Positions 40,788 through 44,232 of a stretch of 44,232 nt of DNA are shown one piece after another (positions within the stretch are counted from its first letter, which is position 1; each line of letters begins with the position of its first letter). Source of the DNA: Prevotella sp. (GTDB lineage: Bacteria; Bacteroidota; Bacteroidia; Bacteroidales; Bacteroidaceae); the NCBI GenBank assembly GCA_017623655.1, contig JAGAON010000001.1, forward strand, positions 1 to 44,232. The letters are read 5' to 3'. The position numbers and the translations under genes are program-made. Below the pieces are notes generated by a model. That model saw only the letters and a list, made by a program, of their open reading frames with translations. It had not been told where the DNA came from and did not search any database.

Positions 40788-40960
40788 ATAATTGTGAATA
40801 AACAAAAAAAAAAAACAACGAAGGTTAACAAAAAGAACGTGGTTTTAACGTTCTTTTGCAGTAGTATGAGTGGAAGTGCGCTTGGTTTAGTGTTTTTCGG
40901 GGTACGTTTTCAGCGTTGTCCGGCGTTTGTTTTGCGTTATTGTTCCGTGTTTTGTTATGA

Positions 40961-41044
40961 GCCCCTTACAGGGGCGATGCCGGGTGTGGCCTTATAGATA
41001 GGGGCGAGCCCCTATCCTTTGTTTTTTCCCCCTTACAGGGGGTG
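40961..41044. repeat. GCCCCTTACAGGGGC / AGGGGCGAGCCCCT composite repeat
   Basis: GCCCCT-TAC-AGGGGC, then ATAGGGGC-GA-GCCCCTAT, then CCCCCT-TAC-AGGGGG: three hairpins in a row. Layout parallels 38152-38232 with different arms. It is part of the 938-bp gap 40718-41655, which contains only repeats (listed separately) and no gene I can support. Confidence 0.8.
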
Positions 41045-41079
41045 GTGCGGACAACGGTTATTGCGTGGTTTGTTTTTTC

Positions 41080-41133
41080 GGACACACCCGCTCGGCTTTG
41101 CCGCTTGCCACAGGCAAGAAGGTGTGTCCCTAC
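41080..41133. repeat. GTAGGGACA element with long nested hairpin core (reverse copy)
   Basis: GGACACACC ... GGTGTGTCC-CTAC arms around the CGGC/GCCG and CTTGCC/GGCAAG hairpins. It is the reverse complement of 34205-34259, with matching compensatory change in both arms (GCACC to ACACC and GGTGC to GGTGT). Confidence 0.88.
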
Positions 41134-41319
41134 AAGGGCGGTGTTGTGCGTGCGTGATGCGGACGGGTGCTGATTGTGGTGTGATCGGGTGCTGATTATA
41201 CGGTAACAGGCACCTGATTGCGCGGTAATCAGGTGCCTGTTGCTATGTGCTTTGTTTATAGGTTGTTGGCGTGGACGTGCCGTGTTTGTTTCGCGGCGAT
41301 GGTTATGTTGGCGGGAGAT

Positions 41320-41335
41320 GCCCCTGTAAGGGGCG
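41320..41335. repeat. GCCCCTGTAAGGGGC hairpin
   Basis: TGCCCCT-GTA-AGGGGC, an isolated arm of the 40961-41044 type. Confidence 0.6.
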
Positions 41336-41373
41336 TATAATTCCGTCCTGCGTAGAAATGCAAATGTGGCTGT

Positions 41374-41473
41374 CGGCGAATCCCGAAGGGGTGCCAATAC
41401 TATTTACGGTGTCCATCGTTACACAGGGTTTACACCCTGTGCTGTAATATGTCACCCCTTCGGGGTTCGCCGC
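41374..41473. repeat. 100-bp element with 19-bp terminal inverted repeats
   Basis: GGCGAATCCCGAAGGGGTG and CACCCCTTCGGGGTTCGCC match at 18 of 19 positions and enclose a central hairpin ACACAGGG-TTTA-CACCCTGTG. No ORF inside, so it resembles a non-autonomous element or a large REP-like unit. Confidence 0.75.
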
Positions 41474-41548
41474 TGTTTTTACATACCTTCGTTGTCCGTC
41501 GTTTGTTTTTTGTGCCGGCAGTGCATTGGGTGTCGGGGCGAGTGGTGC

Positions 41549-41572
41549 GGACACACCGAGGTGTGTCCCTAC
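41549..41572. repeat. GTAGGGACA palindrome, CACC-GA-GGTG core
   Basis: GGACACACCGAGGTGTGTCC followed by CTAC; same family as 34126-34149 with a paired G/A to A/T change in the arms. Confidence 0.88.
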
Positions 41573-41574
41573 AT

Positions 41575-41634
41575 TTGTCCGTTAACTTCATACGGCGCAA
41601 GCCGTATAACTCCAATAACTTCCGCTAACTCCCG
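41575..41634. repeat. Reverse copy of the GGAGTTAGCGG ... GTTAACGGACAA repeat
   Basis: TTGTCCGTTAACTTCATACGGC-GCAA-GCCGTATAACTCC, shown here in parts: TTGTCCGTTAACTTC, ATACGGC, GCAA, GCCGTAT, AACTCC, then CCGCTAACTCCCG. Inverse orientation of 505-553, again adjoining a GTAG-type palindrome. Confidence 0.75.
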
Positions 41635-41655
41635 ACAGAATGCCTCCCGCATGTT

Positions 41656-43872
41656 TTACCGCAGCCTCACGAGTGTGCTGCCCATGTTGCCTACCTGCAC
41701 GGCGATGATGCCTTTGCGTCCTTCGGCGGCGATGCTGTATGTGGTGGAGTGCGGCGGTATGGTGACGGTTTTCAGCAGTGTTCCTGCGGCGGTGTAGAGG
41801 CGGCAGGTGAGGGGTGCGGCGTTGTCTCCGCCGAGGGTGACGATGATGGCGCTTCCGTCAGCGGCGGGCCGTGCCGTTGCGTTGTGCAGGTGTGTGGTGG
41901 AGAGGCCTTCCACGTTGGTGATGTTGAGTATCTTCATCAGGCCTTTGTAGGCATCTATCTCGCCGTGGCCGTAGTGGTTGTTGGGGTAGGGTAGTGATGG
42001 GTCGTGGCGGCGTGATGTCCCGGCTATGATGTCCATTATGTCCTCTTTGGTTAGTGTGGGGCACGCTTGCAGCCACAGTGCTATGGTTCCGGTCACGACG
42101 GGTGTTGCCATGGATGTGCCTGACATGACGATGTAGTTGTATTCGCGGCCGTTGTAGGTTGTGGTGGCGGTGCGTGTCGTCTCGCGGTATGAGGTGTCTT
42201 GCTCGTAGAAGCTGTTGTCTGCTGCGGAGACGAGTGTGCCGGGTGCCATGACGTCGGGTTTTGTGAGGCCGTGCATTGTTGGTCCCACGCTTGAGAATGT
42301 TGCCCTCTCCCCGTCTTTTCCTGTGCTGACGGAGAGTGTCTGTCCCGCCGTGTTGGTGAATGATGTTGTCCATGCCGTGGCTCCCACGCAGATGGTGGAG
42401 GCCAGCGATGCGGGTGTGTTGATTGTCCCTCCCGTCTGTGCTCCGGCGAGGGTGATGCCGTTTTCGTCTGTGGGCAGCAGTTCCGCCCTTTGCACGTATA
42501 TCTCTGCCTCGGTGTCCTTGCCTTCTATCTCTATGGTGTATTCCTTGGTTTCAAGGGCTTTCGTGCCTTCCTCTATCATTATTTCGTATGCGAAGTAGCT
42601 GTCGTCGCCGTCGTAGAGGCCGGAATATACGGTCACCTTCATTCCGTTGAGCACCGTGCTTTTGCTGAATACGGTTTCGTTGTCCCATTTCAGTTTTCCG
42701 CTCCCGCTTGTCGGGTTGCCGGTGTCAGTGAAGTCGAGCGGTATCTCGAGTTTCTGGTTGGCGTTGTCGGGCATGGTGCGGTTGCGTATGCGCAGCGTCA
42801 GTGTTCCCTTTGTCTTTATGCTGACGGATGCTGTCTGGTTGTGTGTTGACAGCATTCCGCCCACTGTCGTGTCACCGGTTCCCTTTGGCAGGTAGCCGTG
42901 GTTGTCGGCGCCTTCGTTGCCTGCCGCCGCCACCATTATCTTTCCCGGGCCGGTGATGCTGTTGAGGTATTCGTCAAGCAGGGTGTTGTCTTTTGTTATT
43001 CCTTCGTTGAATCCTATGCTGTAGTTTATCACGCACGGCTTGTTCTGCTCTTCGGCGTATCTCATTATGTTTTCCGCCTGCAAGGCCATGAATGCCGTTC
43101 CGGTATATCTGCTGTATCCTGCCGGCAGCATATTGGCGTTGTTTCCCACTATGCCGGTGGCCATATAGATGTCTGACTCGGGTGCTATTCCCCTGTACGG
43201 GCTTCCCCATCCCGAGCCTGATGCTATGCTTGCGGTGTGTGTGCCGTGGTTGTTGGTGTTGTAGTCGGCGCTGTGCATCTTGGCGTTGATGGCGGCTGTG
43301 TCGGTGTATAGCGTTCCTATGGGGAACTTCGAGCTGTCGTCGGGCTTCTGTCCGGCCGGTATGTCGAGCGGGTCATATACCATCACTATCCTCTGCCTGC
43401 CGTCTTTTGTCGAGCGGAAGGTTGGGTGCGCGTAGTCGTGTCCGGTGTCTATGTTGCCTATTATGACGCCTGTGCCGTCAAAGGCCTGCGGCAGTCCTGC
43501 TATGCTCCATATCTTTCCCGCGCCTATTGTCTCCACGGTCTTGTCGAGGCTGGCCTCCGGCAGGGTGTAGTTGGCCTCCATCCGCTGTATGCGGCTGTCC
43601 TCTGAGAGTGCGGCGAGGCGGCTGACGGGTACGTTTACTATGTGTATGTCCCCTCGGTGGCTTATGCAGCAGTCCTCCACGGCGGCCTCTTCTCCCTTGA
43701 CGAAGATGAGTGTCCGCTCATTGTTTCCCGTGAAACTTTTTACGCTTCCGCCGGTGTTGTTCCCGCTTGTCTGCCTTGCGAGCCGCGCCAGTTGGCGTGA
43801 CATCTTTGAGTAGTCCTGCGCTCCGGCGGTCAGTGCCATTGCGAGGGCGGTCAGGGTAAGTATTTTCTTCAT
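41656..43872 (-). CDS. Secreted subtilisin-like (S8) serine protease
   Basis: A 738-aa protein with a Sec signal peptide (M-K-K-I-L-T-L-T-A-L-A-M-A-L-T-A-G-A-Q). An I9-like propeptide region follows (about 50-110), then the S8 catalytic domain: D in G-N-I-D-T-G-H-D-Y near 140, H in N-H-G-T-H-T-A-S near 211, oxyanion N in A-A-A-G-N-E-G near 312, S in S-G-T-S-M-A-T-P near 583. A beta-rich insertion of about 170 residues separates N and S, as in larger surface subtilases. The C-terminus is a beta domain that resembles a worn type IX sorting domain (L-K-T-V-T-I ... G-I-I-A-V-Q-V). All catalytic residues are present. Role: extracellular or cell-surface proteolysis. Stands alone, flanked by repeats. 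Confidence 0.93.
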   Translation of the reverse strand: MKKILTLTALAMALTAGAQDYSKMSRQLARLARQTSGNNTGGSVKSFTGNNERTLIFVKGEEAAVEDCCISHRGDIHIVNVPVSRLAALSEDSRIQRMEANYTLPEASLDKTVETIGAGKIWSIAGLPQAFDGTGVIIGNIDTGHDYAHPTFRSTKDGRQRIVMVYDPLDIPAGQKPDDSSKFPIGTLYTDTAAINAKMHSADYNTNNHGTHTASIASGSGWGSPYRGIAPESDIYMATGIVGNNANMLPAGYSRYTGTAFMALQAENIMRYAEEQNKPCVINYSIGFNEGITKDNTLLDEYLNSITGPGKIMVAAAGNEGADNHGYLPKGTGDTTVGGMLSTHNQTASVSIKTKGTLTLRIRNRTMPDNANQKLEIPLDFTDTGNPTSGSGKLKWDNETVFSKSTVLNGMKVTVYSGLYDGDDSYFAYEIMIEEGTKALETKEYTIEIEGKDTEAEIYVQRAELLPTDENGITLAGAQTGGTINTPASLASTICVGATAWTTSFTNTAGQTLSVSTGKDGERATFSSVGPTMHGLTKPDVMAPGTLVSAADNSFYEQDTSYRETTRTATTTYNGREYNYIVMSGTSMATPVVTGTIALWLQACPTLTKEDIMDIIAGTSRRHDPSLPYPNNHYGHGEIDAYKGLMKILNITNVEGLSTTHLHNATARPAADGSAIIVTLGGDNAAPLTCRLYTAAGTLLKTVTIPPHSTTYSIAAEGRKGIIAVQVGNMGSTLVRLR

Positions 43873-43972
43873 ATATGTATTGTTTTTTGTTTTGCTGTCG
43901 GGGGTAGGGGAGTGTGTGTCTACTGCGGCAATCAGCGTTCTTTTATTGTATTCAGTCGTTTAATCGGCGTAT

Positions 43973-43999
43973 GTAGAGACGATGTATTACATCGTCTCA
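43973..43999. repeat. GTAGAGACG palindrome, GATGT-AT-TACATC core
   Basis: GTAGAGACGATGTAT and TACATCGTCTC: nearly perfect palindrome. First of four GTAG-type elements in the 360-bp terminal stretch 43873-44232, which holds no gene. Confidence 0.88.
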
Positions 44000-44027
44000 C
44001 TATCTTTTTCGTCCGCTGTTGTTTGCT

Positions 44028-44053
44028 GAGACGATGTGGTACATCGTCTCTAC
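44028..44053. repeat. GTAGAGACG palindrome, GATGT-GG-TACATC core
   Basis: GAGACGATGTGG and TACATCGTCTCTAC; reverse orientation relative to 43973-43999. Confidence 0.88.
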
Positions 44054-44113
44054 AATCGGGCAATTATACGTGACCCGGATGGCATTTGTAATGTTTTTGG
44101 ATGCCGATGTTTT

Positions 44114-44137
44114 GTAGGGACGCACCTTGGTGCGTCC
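44114..44137. repeat. GTAGGGACG palindrome, CACC-TT-GGTG core
   Basis: GTAGGGACGCACC-TT-GGTGCGTCC. Forms an inverted pair with the next copy, 26 bp away. Confidence 0.9.
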
Positions 44138-44163
44138 GAATTATCGCATTCACCCGTATCGGC

Positions 44164-44187
44164 GGACGCACCAAGGTGCGTCCCTAC
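44164..44187. repeat. GTAGGGACG palindrome, reverse copy
   Basis: GGACGCACC-AA-GGTGCGTCC-CTAC, reverse complement of 44114-44137; the two together could form one larger cruciform. Confidence 0.9.
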
Positions 44188-44232
44188 AATGTTGCCTGCT
44201 GTGTGGCGTGCCTAATGCGCCTCCAGCCAGTT

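Noticed and set aside
40800-40815. A-tract near the 709-aa gene promoter as a phase-variable run
   Set aside because: The run lies outside a coding frame and upstream of the -7 box. Slippage could affect promoter spacing, but there is no evidence for it in a single sequence.
43900-44232. Repeated palindromes considered as a CRISPR array
   Set aside because: Spacing is irregular, orientation alternates and the repeats are self-complementary; there are no cas genes.

Overview
The window is from a member of the Bacteroidota, most likely order Bacteroidales and close to Prevotellaceae. Evidence: promoters of the TTTG-N19/20-TAnnTTTG type, a PorZ-type beta-propeller protein (type IX secretion), a DUF4468-like secreted protein, a Prevotella-style C-terminal sorting tail, an ORF6N protein and a 'smalltalk'-type micro-protein. 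No rRNA, tRNA or CRISPR array was found. Housekeeping genes are GC-rich; two restriction-modification (R-M) loci are visibly more AT-rich.

Layout. (1) 1-9.9 kb is accessory DNA: an RteC-like small protein, an unrecognised 298-aa protein, a 29-codon relic that looks like the start of a Fic gene, then an AT-rich island (1.6-7.7 kb). The island holds a CxxC/HxHxQ protein and, facing it, a two-gene R-M operon whose large protein combines a GIY-YIG-like nuclease, a helicase and an Eco57I-like methylase. A compact unit follows: promoter, structured leader, M15 peptidase, HU-like protein, 31-aa micro-protein and a perfect terminator. An ORF6N gene comes next. (2) 9.9-19.1 kb, minus strand: rdgB, porZ, a large membrane acyltransferase that looks fused to a GT-C-like half, a NapH/NapG-like iron-sulphur protein, a Tat-exported aldo/keto reductase, tatA and tatC. 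The two redox proteins are likely clients of the Tat pore encoded beside them. (3) 19.1-31 kb: a DUF4468-like gene behind a ~500-nt leader, leuS, a small secreted protein, mutS, lgt, ychF and metF. (4) 31-33.8 kb: a Sau3AI/MutH-like restriction gene overlapping a C5 cytosine methylase gene, lodged between metF and metH. (5) 34.3-38 kb: metH. (6) 38.3-43.9 kb: a 56-aa acidic peptide gene behind a 709-aa secreted protein gene, and a secreted subtilisin-like protease.

Intergenic space is crowded with several families of dispersed palindromes. The most striking is a GC-rich element with core CCCTCCCCGGGGGGAGGG, present about a dozen times. It supplies the TAG stop of at least three genes and is translated within four proteins: the Tat signal n-region of the reductase, the C-termini of Lgt and MetF, and a linker in MetH. 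A second family has GTAGrGACG outer arms with interchangeable palindromic cores.

All functional calls come from reading motifs by eye; no database search was run. Statements that something resembles a known family rest on remembered family signatures.
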